Positions 9,302 to 18,301 of a stretch of DNA of 42,781 bases are shown piece after piece. Origin of the DNA: an uncultured Prevotellaceae bacterium (GTDB lineage Bacteria; Bacteroidota; Bacteroidia; Bacteroidales; Bacteroidaceae); NCBI GenBank assembly GCA_902800585.1, contig CADCEW010000014.1:1-42781 (forward strand), written 5' to 3'. A program made the position numbers and the translations under genes. Each line of letters starts with the position of its first letter. The stretch's first letter is position 1. The notes beneath the pieces are model-generated. The model was not told the origin of the DNA and ran no database searches. It saw only the letters and a list, made by a program, of their open reading frames with translations.

Positions 9302-10062
9302 CGAACTGCCTCAAAAAGTAAGATAGCAGCAGAAACACTGACATTCAGGGAATCCAACCTACCTAACATCGGAATACGGATATGTGCCGTAGCAACCTGT
9401 CGCCACATATCTGTCAGTCCAGTAGCCTCCGTCCCCATCACAATAGCAGTTCCTTTCCGCATATCTGTGTCATAATAGAGACGGGAGTCTTGTAATTGTG
9501 CCGTAAGAATCTGGATTTTCCTTTCCTGAAGGAAACGAATACACTCCTCTGATGTACAGGCAACAGTCTGAACCGTAAAGACAGCACCAATACTACTGCG
9601 TATCAGATTGGGATTATATAGGTCCGTCAAGGGGTCGCATATTATCACTGCATCTGCTTTTGCTGCATCAGCAGAACGGAGAATAGCACCGAGATTACCA
9701 GGTTTCTCCACTCTTTCCAATACCATCAACAAAGGATTATCAGACAATTTCAGCTCATCTAACGTCAATTGACGATTGCGAATCACGGCAACCACTCCTT
9801 CTGTCGTTCCCCTATAAGCGATTTTCTCATAAACAGATGGAGTCACTTCATAAACATGAGGAGCCGTATAAGAGGCACCTGCCAGCAGTTCTGGACACAT
9901 AAAAAGCGTATCCACCACATATCCTGCTTCTATACAATGTTGCAGTTCTCGCCTACCCTCTACTACAAACACACCCTGCTTGCGACGCTCAGACGATTTT
10001 TGCTGTAGTTGCAGTAATTGTTTGATGCGTGGATTTTGCATACTTGACAGAATTGTTTCCAT
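9286..10062 (-). CDS. TrmH/SpoU-family RNA 2'-O-methyltransferase
   Basis: A SPOUT-fold methyltransferase acting on rRNA or tRNA ribose. The three knot motifs are present: ERVEKPGNLGAILRSADA, then NPNLIRSSIGAVF, and finally IVMGTEATGL with IPMLGRLDSLNVSVSAAIL. The N-terminal part (RRKQGVFVVEGRRELQHC) is the substrate-binding domain seen in RlmB/TsnR relatives. The start METILSSMQNPRI is chosen over an upstream in-frame Met because the latter precedes non-conserved basic residues and would overlap the promoter-proximal sequence. The exact RNA target is not determinable. Confidence 0.92.
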   Translation of the reverse strand: METILSSMQNPRIKQLLQLQQKSSERRKQGVFVVEGRRELQHCIEAGYVVDTLFMCPELLAGASYTAPHVYEVTPSVYEKIAYRGTTEGVVAVIRNRQLTLDELKLSDNPLLMVLERVEKPGNLGAILRSADAAKADAVIICDPLTDLYNPNLIRSSIGAVFTVQTVACTSEECIRFLQERKIQILTAQLQDSRLYYDTDMRKGTAIVMGTEATGLTDMWRQVATAHIRIPMLGRLDSLNVSVSAAILLFEAVRQRTV

Positions 10063-10082
10063 GATTCTTCTGTTTTTCCGTG

Positions 10083-10090
10083 CAAATATA
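10083..10090 (-). promoter_or_regulatory. Putative -7 box of the TrmH-family methyltransferase gene
   Basis: On the minus strand this reads TATATTTG, a full match to the Bacteroidota TAnnTTTG element, about 20 bp upstream of the chosen ATG. No clear TTG-type -33 element was found at the expected distance. Confidence 0.5.
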
Positions 10091-10176
10091 CACATAATTC
10101 ATGGAATTATGGAACTTATTTCCTAAAAAAACCGTTAATATTACTTACGTTATCAACGAGTTTAAGAAAAAAATTG

Positions 10177-10184
10177 TATCTTTG
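10177..10184 (+). promoter_or_regulatory. Putative -7 box of the lpxD operon
   Basis: TATCTTTG, followed by CA, matches the Bacteroidota TAnnTTTG consensus and lies 28 bp upstream of the lpxD ATG. It is the only such match in the gap between the divergent methyltransferase gene and lpxD, so it probably drives the lipid A gene run. The -33 element is not obvious. Confidence 0.55.
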
Positions 10185-10212
10185 CAAAGATAAATAATAA
10201 AACGAGCGCAAA

Positions 10213-11196
10213 ATGGAGTTTACAGCCAAACAAATAGCCGATTATATCGGTGGTCGTGTGGAAGGTGACGAACAAGCAACCGTACACACCTTTGCTAAAA
10301 TTGAAGAAGGAAAAGAAGGAGCCATCTCGTTCCTGTCGAACCCTAAATATACCCATTACATCTACGATACACAGGCAAGTATAATTTTAGTGAATGAGGA
10401 CCTTCAGTTAGAGAAACCTGTATCCACTACCCTGATTCGTGTGAAGAATGCTTATGAGTGTGTTGCAAAACTTATGCAGATGTATGCTGCTTCATTACCA
10501 AAGAAAACAGGTATCGACCCGCTTGCATTCATTTCCAAGACTGCCGAGATTGGCAAGGATGTCTATATTGCTCCGTTTGCCTATATCGGTGAAGGTGTGA
10601 AGATTGGTGACGGATCTAGAATATATCCGCATGTAACCATCTACGACGGTTGTCAGATTGGTAAGAATGTTACTATCCATGCGGGTGCTGTCATTGGTGC
10701 CGACGGTTTCGGTTTTGCTCCTAACCAGGAAGGCTATGATAAGATTCCGCAGATGGGTATCGTTGTCATTGAAGATAATGTGGAAATTGGGGCTAATACA
10801 TGTATTGACCGTTCTACCATGGGACAGACAGTTATCCATAAAGGAGTGAAACTTGATAATCTCATCCAGGTGGCTCATAATTGTGAGATTGGTGAGAATA
10901 CTGTCATGTCTGCACAGGTCGGTATGGCAGGAAGTACTAAGATTGGTGCATGGTGTATGGTAGGTGGACAGGCCGGTTTCGCCGGACATATCCATATCGC
11001 AGACAAGACTATGGTTGGTGCCCAGTGTGGTGTCATCGGCAACACAAAGGGTAATGGTGAGAATCTGTTAGGCACTCCAGCCATGAATCCCAAGGATTTT
11101 TTCAAGGCAAAGGCAGTCTATCGCCATCTGCCAGATATGTATAAAGAAATCATTGCTTTGCGTAAGGAAATTGAAGAACTTAAGAAACAATCATAA
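10213..11196 (+). CDS. lpxD: UDP-3-O-acylglucosamine N-acyltransferase
   Basis: Adds the second hydroxy-fatty acid in lipid A synthesis, using acyl-ACP. Residues 1 to about 95 form the uridine-binding domain. From about residue 105 the sequence is a left-handed beta helix of hexapeptide repeats (for example [23 protein letters not shown]). The catalytic histidine region is [16 protein letters not shown]-terminal helix ([17 protein letters not shown]) completes the trimer. The length of 327 residues is normal. It opens the lpxD-lpxC/fabZ-lpxA cluster, with only 3 bp before the next start. Confidence 0.97.
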   Translation: MEFTAKQIADYIGGRVEGDEQATVHTFAKIEEGKEGAISFLSNPKYTHYIYDTQASIILVNEDLQLEKPVSTTLIRVKNAYECVAKLMQMYAASLPKKTGIDPLAFISKTAEIGKDVYIAPFAYIGEGVKIGDGSRIYPHVTIYDGCQIGKNVTIHAGAVIGADGFGFAPNQEGYDKIPQMGIVVIEDNVEIGANTCIDRSTMGQTVIHKGVKLDNLIQVAHNCEIGENTVMSAQVGMAGSTKIGAWCMVGGQAGFAGHIHIADKTMVGAQCGVIGNTKGNGENLLGTPAMNPKDFFKAKAVYRHLPDMYKEIIALRKEIEELKKQS

Positions 11197-11199
11197 TAC

Positions 11200-12582
11200 A
11201 TGAAACAAAAGACAATTAAAGGCAGTTTCTCCTTATTTGGAAAAGGATTGCATACAGGATTGAACCTCACTGTGACTTTCAATCCTGCACCTGAGAATAC
11301 CGGTTATAAGATTCAACGCATTGACTTGGAAGGTGAACCTATCATTGATGCAATAGCTGAGAATGTGATAGACACTCAACGCGGTACAGTCCTTGCCAAA
11401 GGTGACGCACGCGTCAGTACGGTAGAGCATGGTCTTGCCGCCCTCTATGCTTTAGGTGTTGACAACTGTATGATTCATGTCAATGGTCCTGAGTTCCCTA
11501 TTCTCGACGGTTCTGCCATCCAATATGTAGAAAAGATCAAGGAGATTGGTATTGAGGAACAGAATGCTCCCAAGGACTGGTATATCATTCGTAAGAAAAT
11601 AGAAGTTAAAGACGAGAATACAGGCTCATGCATCACGATCCTCCCTGATGAAGAGTTCTCTTTGACAGCGATGTGCTCCTTTGAGTCGAAATTCATTAAC
11701 AGTCAGTTTGCTTCCCTCGACAAGATTGAGGATTTCGCATCAGAGATTGCTGCCGCCCGTACCTTTGTCTTTGTCCGTGATATAGAACCGTTGTTGCAGG
11801 CCAACCTCATCAAAGGCGGTGATATGGATAATGCGATTGTCATCTATGAACGTCAGACAACACAAGAGCGTCTTGACATGTTGGCTGATATGTTGCATGT
11901 AGAGCATCGTGACGCCAATGATTTAGGATACATCCAACACAAGCCTTTGGTTTGGGAAAACGAGTGTACCCGTCACAAGTTGTTAGACGTTATCGGAGAC
12001 ATGGCACTCATCGGAAAGCCTATCAAGGGACGTATCATTGCCACTCGACCAGGACATACTATCAATAATAAGTTTGCGCGTCTGATGCGCAAAGAGATTC
12101 GTAAGCACGAGATTCAGGCACCTATCTACGATCCTAACGAGGAGCCTGTAATGGATATCAACAAAATCCGCGAATTATTACCCCACCGCTACCCCATGCA
12201 ATTGGTTGACAAAGTAACGTCATTAGGTGCGACAAGTATCGTGGGTATTAAGAATGTGACAAGCAATGAGCCCTTCTTCCAAGGACACTTCCCTGAAGAG
12301 CCTGTGATGCCGGGTGTACTTCAGATTGAGGCAATGGCACAGTGTGGCGGTCTGTTGGTTCTGAACACTTTGGAAGAGCCTGAGCGTTGGTCTACATATT
12401 TCATGAAAATCGATGATGTGAAGTTCCGTCAGAAAGTAGTACCAGGCGATACACTCATCTTCAAAGTCGACCTTCTTGCTCCTGTACGCCATGGTATTTC
12501 CTCGATGAAGGGATATATCTTCGTCGGCGATCATGTCGTGGCAGAGGCTACCTTTACTGCACAAATCGTAAAAAACAAATAA
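11200..12582 (+). CDS. lpxC/fabZ: Bifunctional LpxC deacetylase / FabZ dehydratase
   Basis: A fusion typical of Bacteroidota. Residues 1 to about 305 are LpxC, the zinc UDP-3-O-acyl-GlcNAc deacetylase that commits to lipid A: VEHGLAAL carries one zinc histidine, NGPEFPILDGSA lies in the active-site cleft, and HKLLDVIGD supplies the other ligands. From about residue 318 (MDINKIRELLPHRYP) it is FabZ, 3-hydroxyacyl-ACP dehydratase, with the catalytic motif GHFPEEPVMPGVLQIEAMAQ. The fusion ties the split of 3-hydroxyacyl-ACP between membrane lipid and lipid A to one polypeptide. It sits between lpxD and lpxA. Confidence 0.97.
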   Translation: MKQKTIKGSFSLFGKGLHTGLNLTVTFNPAPENTGYKIQRIDLEGEPIIDAIAENVIDTQRGTVLAKGDARVSTVEHGLAALYALGVDNCMIHVNGPEFPILDGSAIQYVEKIKEIGIEEQNAPKDWYIIRKKIEVKDENTGSCITILPDEEFSLTAMCSFESKFINSQFASLDKIEDFASEIAAARTFVFVRDIEPLLQANLIKGGDMDNAIVIYERQTTQERLDMLADMLHVEHRDANDLGYIQHKPLVWENECTRHKLLDVIGDMALIGKPIKGRIIATRPGHTINNKFARLMRKEIRKHEIQAPIYDPNEEPVMDINKIRELLPHRYPMQLVDKVTSLGATSIVGIKNVTSNEPFFQGHFPEEPVMPGVLQIEAMAQCGGLLVLNTLEEPERWSTYFMKIDDVKFRQKVVPGDTLIFKVDLLAPVRHGISSMKGYIFVGDHVVAEATFTAQIVKNK

Positions 12583-12606
12583 TTCGTCATAACGACAATA
12601 TATAAT

Positions 12607-13377
12607 ATGAATACAATACATCCGATGGCTATTGTCGATCCCGATGCCAAGTTGGGCGATAACAATGTGATTGGTCCATTCTGTTTCATTGACAAGAATG
12701 TAGTAATTGGTGACAACAACCATTTGTTAAACAATGTCACCTTGCATTTCGGTACCCGCTTGGGTAATGGCAATGAGATATTTCCAGGTGCCAGTATCTC
12801 CACCAAGCCACAGGATTTGAAATTTCAGGGCGAAGAAACAACCTGCGAGATTGGTGATAACAACTCCATCCGTGAGAATGTGACCATCAGTCGTGGTACT
12901 GCATCAAAGGGAAAAACGGTAGTTGGAAACGGCAACCTGTTGATGGAGAATATGCATATCGGACATGACTGCGTGATTGGCAATGGTTGTATCATTGGCA
13001 ACTCCACGAAGTTTGCCGGTGAGGTCATCGTTGATGATTTTGCGATTATCTCTGCCACTTGTCTGTTCCACCAGTTTTTGCATGTGGGTGGCTATATCAT
13101 GTTCCAAGGCGGAACTCGTACCAGTCAGGACATTCCTCCCTATGTCATTGCAGGAAAAGAGCCTGTACGTTATGCCGGCGTGAATCTCATAGGCTTGCGC
13201 CGCCGTGGATTCCCCAATGAGGTCATTGAGGCTATTCACGATACCTACCGTATCATTTACTCCAAAGGTGTATTGAAAGACGGTATCGCAGAGGCTCGTG
13301 CCAAATACCCCGACTCAAAAGAAGTGGAGTATATCTGTTCGTTTATCGAGAACTCTAAGCGCGGAGTCATCAGATAA
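12607..13377 (+). CDS. lpxA: UDP-N-acetylglucosamine O-acyltransferase
   Basis: Catalyses the first acylation of lipid A synthesis. Hexapeptide repeats run from the N-terminus ([31 protein letters not shown]) to about residue 190, forming a beta helix. The family landmark [12 protein letters not shown] carries the catalytic histidine. The C-terminal helical part ([20 protein letters not shown]) is the acyl-carrier-protein-binding domain. The 256-residue length is standard. It follows lpxC/fabZ by 24 bp, and its stop overlaps the start of miaA by one base. Confidence 0.97.
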   Translation: MNTIHPMAIVDPDAKLGDNNVIGPFCFIDKNVVIGDNNHLLNNVTLHFGTRLGNGNEIFPGASISTKPQDLKFQGEETTCEIGDNNSIRENVTISRGTASKGKTVVGNGNLLMENMHIGHDCVIGNGCIIGNSTKFAGEVIVDDFAIISATCLFHQFLHVGGYIMFQGGTRTSQDIPPYVIAGKEPVRYAGVNLIGLRRRGFPNEVIEAIHDTYRIIYSKGVLKDGIAEARAKYPDSKEVEYICSFIENSKRGVIR

Positions 13378-14267
13378 TGACGTTGATCGTCGTCACAGGT
13401 CCTACTGCCGTTGGTAAAACAGCACTTTGCATTGATATCGCAAAGCACTACGGCATCCCCATCATCAATGCGGATTCCCGACAAATCTATCGGGAACTGA
13501 GAATCGGAACGGCTACACCGACAGAGGAACAACTTCGAAGTGTCAAACACTATTTTGTAAGAAGTATCAGTATTGACGACTATTACAACGCCTCGATGTA
13601 TGAGCAGGATGTGCTGGCATTACTGAATCAATTCAAACAGTCTCCTATCCAACTCCTGACAGGTGGGAGTATGATGTACATCGACGCAGTATGCAATGGC
13701 ATTGACGATATTCCTACAGTCAGGGAGAATATCCGTGAGGAGATGAAAAGACGCTATGCGGAAGAAGGGTTGGAAGCCCTCTGTGAAGACCTGAAACGAT
13801 TAGACCCGGAGCATTATGCAGTCGTTGATAAGCAAAACCATCGTCGTGTGATTCATGCATTGGAGATTTGTTACCAGACAGGAACGACCTATACATCATT
13901 CCGCAAACAGGAGAAAAAACAACGTCCTTTCCAGATTGTCAAGATTGGATTGAACAGAGACCGGGAGGAACTCTATCAGCGTATCAACCAGCGTGTGGAT
14001 CAGATGATGGCAGACGGACTGCTTGACGAGGTCAAATCTCTGCAGGACAAACGTTCCAATAATGCCTTAAACACCGTAGGCTATAAGGAGATGTTTACCT
14101 ATTTGGATGGTACATGGTCATTGGAAGAAGCGGTAGAACGCATGAAAGGAAATACCCGCCGATATGCCCGTAAGCAACTCACATGGTTCAAGCGCGACGA
14201 AGAGATGCGGTGGTTTCACCCACAACAACAAGAAGAAATACTGAAGTATATATCACAATATGAATAA
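13377..14267 (+). CDS. miaA: tRNA dimethylallyltransferase
   Basis: Transfers a dimethylallyl group to A37 of tRNAs that read codons starting with U. The P-loop GPTAVGKT is at residues 8-15. [11 protein letters not shown] is the substrate-binding motif, with the conserved aspartate and the DSRQ tRNA contact, and [12 protein letters not shown] and [13 protein letters not shown] follow in family order. The C-terminus ends with [13 protein letters not shown], also conserved. The length of 296 residues is normal. The gene is embedded in an envelope operon, with one-base overlap to lpxA upstream and eight bases to the penicillin-binding protein gene downstream, so it is probably co-transcribed. 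Confidence 0.96.
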   Translation: MTLIVVTGPTAVGKTALCIDIAKHYGIPIINADSRQIYRELRIGTATPTEEQLRSVKHYFVRSISIDDYYNASMYEQDVLALLNQFKQSPIQLLTGGSMMYIDAVCNGIDDIPTVRENIREEMKRRYAEEGLEALCEDLKRLDPEHYAVVDKQNHRRVIHALEICYQTGTTYTSFRKQEKKQRPFQIVKIGLNRDREELYQRINQRVDQMMADGLLDEVKSLQDKRSNNALNTVGYKEMFTYLDGTWSLEEAVERMKGNTRRYARKQLTWFKRDEEMRWFHPQQQEEILKYISQYE

Positions 14268-16713
14268 GTACTTAGAAAAAACACTCCAAGCCCTCAAGAA
14301 GGGTTGGCAATGGTATAAAGGATTGTATCAGGGACGAAAGTGGTATACGAAGACGGCAGTGGGTTTTGCCTCTTTTATCGTAGCCTTCATCCTCTATCTT
14401 TTCATGGTGGACATCAATTTCCTGTGGCTCTTTGGTAAGTCACCGGGCATGAATGCCATCATGCATCCCAAGACGACACAGGCTTCCGAGTTATATAGTG
14501 CCGATGGTAAACTGATTGGAAAATACTTCAGCGAGAATCGTACTCCTGTTGAGTATGAGGATGTTAACCCTGTTTTCTGGCGTGCTTTGATTGATACAGA
14601 GGACGAGCGTTACTATCAACATTTCGGTATTGACTTCCAAGGTGTGTTCGCTGCCTTCAAGGATTATGTCGTTCATCACGATGCACGTGGTGCTTCTACC
14701 ATCACACAGCAGTTGGTCAAGAACATGTTCCGTGTCCGTACGGAGTATTCTACGGGACTTCTCGGCTATATCCCCGGCGTGAAAATGCTCATCATGAAAA
14801 GCAAGGAGTGGATTACTGCCGTGAAGTTGGAGATGTTCTTCGACAAGAAAGAGATTCTCACGATGTATGCCAATACGGTAGATTTCGGCTCTAATGCTTT
14901 TGGTATCAAAACAGCGGCAAAGACATATTTCGGGACGACGCCAAAGGAACTCACACCTGATCAGTGTGCTATCCTCGTAGGATTGCTGAAGGCTACCACT
15001 TATTATAATCCGCGTATCAATCCTGAAAACTCTCTCAACCGAAGGAATGTGGTGCTGAACAACATGCTCAAACATAAGGATATCACGAAGGAAGCATACG
15101 ACACGCTGACACAAAAGCCCATCGACCTTGACTATAGTGTGGAGAATAACTACGACGGACAGGCACTCTATTACCGTGATGCCGTAGCAAATTACCTCCG
15201 CGAATGGTGTAATGAGAATGATGTTGACCTTTACAGGGATGGCCTGAGAATCTATGCTACCATTGATACGCGTATGCAGCAATATGCGGAAGAAGCTGTC
15301 ATCAAACAGATGAAGATTATCCAGAAGAGTTTCGACAACCATTGGTTGAATATGAATCCGTGGCGTGATGAGCGTGGTATAGAGATACCACACTTCATTG
15401 AAGACCTTGCCAAGAAACTGCCTTATTACAAGTATCTCAACCAGAAATATAATGGTAATAAGGATTCTATCGACTATCACCTGAATCTCCCTCATACCGT
15501 TAAACTCTTCGACTACGAACAAGGCTACATTGAGAAAGAGATGTCCACCATGGATTCTATCCGTTATATGGAGCATTTCATGCACTGCGGCTTCGTTGCT
15601 ATGGAGCCACAGACTGGACATGTGAAGGCATGGGTGGGCGACCTCGACTTCAAGACTTGGAAATATGACAAGGTGACTGCCATGCGTCAGCCTGGCTCCA
15701 CCTTCAAGCTCTTTGTCTATACGGAGGCGATGAACCAGGGAATCACCCCATGTGATACCCGTCAGGATTCCTATTTCTCCATGAAAGTGTATGACAAACG
15801 ACAGAAGAAAGAGGTACTTTGGGCTCCCACCAATGCCGACGGACATTTCTCTAATTCGAATGTCACGTTGAAACAGGCTTTTGCGATGAGTATCAACTCA
15901 GTGGCTGTCAAACTGGGACAGGAGGTTGGTATCGACCGTATTGTGAAGACCGCTCATGATATGGGTATCAAGAGTAAACTCGACCCCACTCCTGCCCTCG
16001 CCTTAGGCTCCAGTGATGTCACACTACTCGAATTGGTCAACGCATACTGTACGCCTGTCAATGGCGGTGTGGCACATGAGCCGGTGTTAGTTTCCCGCAT
16101 CCTCGACCGTGACGGTAATGAGATATACAATGCCAAGACGGAAGACAAACAGACTATCTCACAGAAGAGTGCCTTCTTCGTCCAGCAACTCCTGCAAGGC
16201 GGTATGCATGGGACGAGCAGTGCCCTCTACCGTTTCGTAAGCAAGTATCTCAACGATACTGATTTCGGAGGTAAGACAGGAACGAGTAACAACCACTCTG
16301 ATGCGTGGTTTATAGGCACGACGCCGAAACTCGTAGTCGGCGCATGGGTTGGTGGCGAATACCGTTGTATCCATTTCCGTACAGGTCAATTGGGACAGGG
16401 TAACCGCACAGCACTACCTGTCTGTGGTAACTTCCTCGAACTCGTTTTGGGCGATCCCGTCTTTAAACAATATCGTACGAAGTTTACGATTCCGAAGGGA
16501 CTTGACGCCAGTGCCATCGCCTATAATTGCGGAGGCTATTTCAAGATGCCGTCAGACTCAGACTCTTTGTCTACCGACAGCATTCGTCATAGTGACATCC
16601 CTGCCGCTGAAGGACAGGCCGATGCATCAGACAATCCCTCATCTTCAGATCATCATGCTAACCAGACTCCCCTTCCTTCTCAGCCACAAGCAGCAGAAGA
16701 ACCGAAGGAGTAA
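14260..16713 (+). CDS. Class A penicillin-binding protein (PBP1A-like)
   Basis: A bifunctional peptidoglycan polymerase and cross-linker anchored in the inner membrane. A single transmembrane helix is at about residues 31-48. The glycosyltransferase (GT51) domain has [12 protein letters not shown] with catalytic E114, followed by [13 protein letters not shown]. The transpeptidase domain has S480-T-F-K483 (PGSTFKLF), SINSV, and KTGTSN with K672. The last 60 residues are serine-, aspartate- and proline-rich ([17 protein letters not shown]), a disordered tail beyond the domains. It overlaps miaA and precedes ispE by 21 bp. The symbol is left blank because PBP1 subclasses are not separable by eye. 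Confidence 0.96.
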   Translation: MNKYLEKTLQALKKGWQWYKGLYQGRKWYTKTAVGFASFIVAFILYLFMVDINFLWLFGKSPGMNAIMHPKTTQASELYSADGKLIGKYFSENRTPVEYEDVNPVFWRALIDTEDERYYQHFGIDFQGVFAAFKDYVVHHDARGASTITQQLVKNMFRVRTEYSTGLLGYIPGVKMLIMKSKEWITAVKLEMFFDKKEILTMYANTVDFGSNAFGIKTAAKTYFGTTPKELTPDQCAILVGLLKATTYYNPRINPENSLNRRNVVLNNMLKHKDITKEAYDTLTQKPIDLDYSVENNYDGQALYYRDAVANYLREWCNENDVDLYRDGLRIYATIDTRMQQYAEEAVIKQMKIIQKSFDNHWLNMNPWRDERGIEIPHFIEDLAKKLPYYKYLNQKYNGNKDSIDYHLNLPHTVKLFDYEQGYIEKEMSTMDSIRYMEHFMHCGFVAMEPQTGHVKAWVGDLDFKTWKYDKVTAMRQPGSTFKLFVYTEAMNQGITPCDTRQDSYFSMKVYDKRQKKEVLWAPTNADGHFSNSNVTLKQAFAMSINSVAVKLGQEVGIDRIVKTAHDMGIKSKLDPTPALALGSSDVTLLELVNAYCTPVNGGVAHEPVLVSRILDRDGNEIYNAKTEDKQTISQKSAFFVQQLLQGGMHGTSSALYRFVSKYLNDTDFGGKTGTSNNHSDAWFIGTTPKLVVGAWVGGEYRCIHFRTGQLGQGNRTALPVCGNFLELVLGDPVFKQYRTKFTIPKGLDASAIAYNCGGYFKMPSDSDSLSTDSIRHSDIPAAEGQADASDNPSSSDHHANQTPLPSQPQAAEEPKE

Positions 16714-16734
16714 TGTATAAACAATTTTTGCAGC

Positions 16735-17568
16735 ATGAATATAATCTATCCGATTGCCAAGGTGAATCTTGGACTCAATGTAGTGGAACGCCGACCTGAC
16801 GGTTATCATAACCTGCAAACAGTGTTTTATCCTGTACCTGTCAAGGACGCATTGGAGGTATTTCCAATGGCAGAGGACTTTCCTTCCAAGGTTGACTGCG
16901 ACATCAAAGTGACGAATATTAAAGTGGATGGTGACGAGCAGCGTAACTTAGTGGTACGTGCCTATAACTTGTTGAAGCAGGACTTCCCTGCCCTGCCCCG
17001 TCTTCATGCCCATCTGTATAAAGGCATTCCCACACAGGCTGGTATGGGTGGGGGCTCCAGTGATGCGTCCGCTATGCTGTTATTGTTGAATGAACAGTTT
17101 CAGTTAGGATTGACGGAGCAACAATTGATTGGCTATGCCGCACAGTTAGGTGCTGATTGTGCTATCTTTATTCTGAATCGTCCTGCCTATGCGGAAGGTA
17201 TTGGAGAGCGATTGACTCCCATTGATCTTGATCTGAAAGGCTGGTACATGGCAGTCGTACGACCTGACATTCCCGTCCCCACCAAAGAGGCTTTCGCTCG
17301 TATTACGCCACAGATGCCGCCAAAGTGCTGCAAAGACATTGTCATACAACCTGTGGAGACATGGAAAGAAGAACTGGTAAATGATTTCGAGGCCAGCGTC
17401 TTTGCTGTCCATTATGAATTGGCTGACATCAAAGAAAGACTCTATCAACTGGGGGCCGTCTATGCGGCGATGAGTGGAAGTGGCAGTGCCCTTTTCGGAT
17501 TGTTCAGGGAACCTATTACCATTGAGACGTACTTCCCGGATATGTTTACAACATGTCTCAAGTTATAA
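16735..17568 (+). CDS. ispE: 4-diphosphocytidyl-2-C-methyl-D-erythritol kinase
   Basis: A GHMP-family kinase of the non-mevalonate isoprenoid pathway. The N-terminal AKVNLGLNVVERRPDGYHNL is the substrate-binding start with the conserved lysine. The ATP loop AGMGGGSSDASA is at residues 102-113, and the C-terminal AAMSGSGSALFGLF is GHMP motif 3. The 277-residue length is slightly short but complete. It is the last gene of the plus-strand envelope run. Isoprenoid precursors supply the undecaprenyl carrier used by the neighbouring cell-wall enzymes, which fits the context. Confidence 0.96.
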   Translation: MNIIYPIAKVNLGLNVVERRPDGYHNLQTVFYPVPVKDALEVFPMAEDFPSKVDCDIKVTNIKVDGDEQRNLVVRAYNLLKQDFPALPRLHAHLYKGIPTQAGMGGGSSDASAMLLLLNEQFQLGLTEQQLIGYAAQLGADCAIFILNRPAYAEGIGERLTPIDLDLKGWYMAVVRPDIPVPTKEAFARITPQMPPKCCKDIVIQPVETWKEELVNDFEASVFAVHYELADIKERLYQLGAVYAAMSGSGSALFGLFREPITIETYFPDMFTTCLKL

Positions 17569-17570
17569 GC

Positions 17571-17604
17571 AAAAAAAAAAATTGATTGTCTCACGACAAC
17601 CAAT
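17571..17604 (-). terminator. Rho-independent terminator, minus strand
   Basis: The stem arms are 17581-17590 and 17595-17604 with a 4-base loop at 17591-17594. On the minus strand the loop is GUGA, all ten pairs form (one is G-U), and a run of ten U follows at 17580-17571. Read on the plus strand the G-U pair becomes an A-C mismatch and no long T-run follows, so the element is oriented for leftward transcripts. It would end both the small RNA candidate and the ileS-to-DUF3256 run, and it faces the end of ispE. Confidence 0.8.
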
Positions 17605-17643
17605 CTTTTCATTAACCTTAATAATCTAATACCATGAAAAACA
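17571..17643 (-). ncRNA. Candidate small RNA with its own promoter and intrinsic terminator
   Basis: On the minus strand, a promoter ending at 17649 is followed by about 70 nt with no gene and then a terminator. The RNA would start near 17643 and end in the U-run at 17580-17571. The 3' half folds as AUUGGUUGUC-GUGA-GACAAUCAAU: a 10-bp stem with one G-U pair and a GNRA-type tetraloop. I infer a stand-alone small RNA. It could instead be the 3' end of the DUF3256 operon transcript with an accidental promoter. I did not match it to a known RNA family. Confidence 0.5.
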
Positions 17644-17648
17644 CACTG

Positions 17649-17679
17649 CAAATATAAGAAATCTATTTTCAATTTGCAA
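17649..17679 (-). promoter_or_regulatory. Consensus promoter for the candidate small RNA
   Basis: On the minus strand the -7 box is TATATTTG (17656-17649), and a -33 TTG (17679-17677, within CTTGC) lies exactly 20 bp upstream. This is a full match to the Bacteroidota housekeeping promoter. It lies downstream of the DUF3256 stop codon, where no leftward gene follows. Confidence 0.6.
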
Positions 17680-17723
17680 GTGTTGTTATAACACATAATA
17701 CACATTTAACGCATTTTAAGCGT

Positions 17724-18287
17724 TTAAGGCTTCCATTCAATATATTTTAACCATAAAAATTCCTCTTTTTGTTCTTCAAAAGCGATAGGGTCCAATGCGT
17801 TCACTTTACGAAGTGACAGTCCGACAGAGGGATGCGGGGCTTCCTTGAATTCAGCAATATAAGGTCCTTCAGGAAGACTCAAATGAGCCGACACATCGAC
17901 AGGATTCCACTTGACGGAATAAACCTCTATCTTACTCTCTGGCGCATCAGTGCCATAAGTCGAAATCATACAGACCACCTGTTGACAACTATCTACTGCC
18001 TCGGCAACAGGAACCAGTCGCATCTCGACTTTCAGAGAATGACTCAGTTGCAGTGCAAGCGACTCATCTGTCAATGACAGCATCTCACTCTTGCCGCCCA
18101 ATTCATTATGCACCTCCGCCTTCATGTTTGAATCCATGAAATCGATGAAGTCAAGTCGGTTATTCTCCGTCAGATACGGCAACAGACTTTCAGGCATCTG
18201 GATAAACACGTCCCGTATCTTCTGCTGTGCCTCACAAGGAGCGCACAACAGCGTCAACAGGGTGCCTATCATCAATAGTTTCTTCAT
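17724..18287 (-). CDS. DUF3256 family secreted protein
   Basis: A 187-residue protein with a signal peptide (MKKLLMIGTLLTLLCAPCEAQ). The mature start QQKIRDVFIQMPESLLPYLTENNRLDFIDF matches the DUF3256 family, which is restricted to Bacteroidales as far as I know. The body alternates polar and beta-like stretches, with no catalytic motif that I recognise. It is probably periplasmic or outer-membrane associated. It is the last gene of a long leftward run, 14 bp after the phenylacetate-CoA ligase gene, and its function is unknown. Confidence 0.85.
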   Translation of the reverse strand: MKKLLMIGTLLTLLCAPCEAQQKIRDVFIQMPESLLPYLTENNRLDFIDFMDSNMKAEVHNELGGKSEMLSLTDESLALQLSHSLKVEMRLVPVAEAVDSCQQVVCMISTYGTDAPESKIEVYSVKWNPVDVSAHLSLPEGPYIAEFKEAPHPSVGLSLRKVNALDPIAFEEQKEEFLWLKYIEWKP

Positions 18288-18301
18288 ATACTTTATATAT
18301 A

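Noticed and set aside
14491-15846. 451-codon open frame on the minus strand opposite the penicillin-binding protein gene
   Set aside because: It is wholly antisense to a gene with every catalytic motif intact, and its translation is rich in His, Ile and Leu with no recognisable domain; a codon-bias shadow.
17634-17657. Plus-strand tiny ORF of seven codons (MKNTLQI)
   Set aside because: It lies antisense to the small RNA candidate, has no ribosome binding site, and its end overlaps the minus-strand -7 box; chance is the simpler explanation.
17708-17724. Terminator hairpin at the DUF3256 stop (AACGC/GCGTT)
   Set aside because: Only five pairs with a 7-base loop, and no T-run on the minus strand; the downstream element at 17571 is much stronger.
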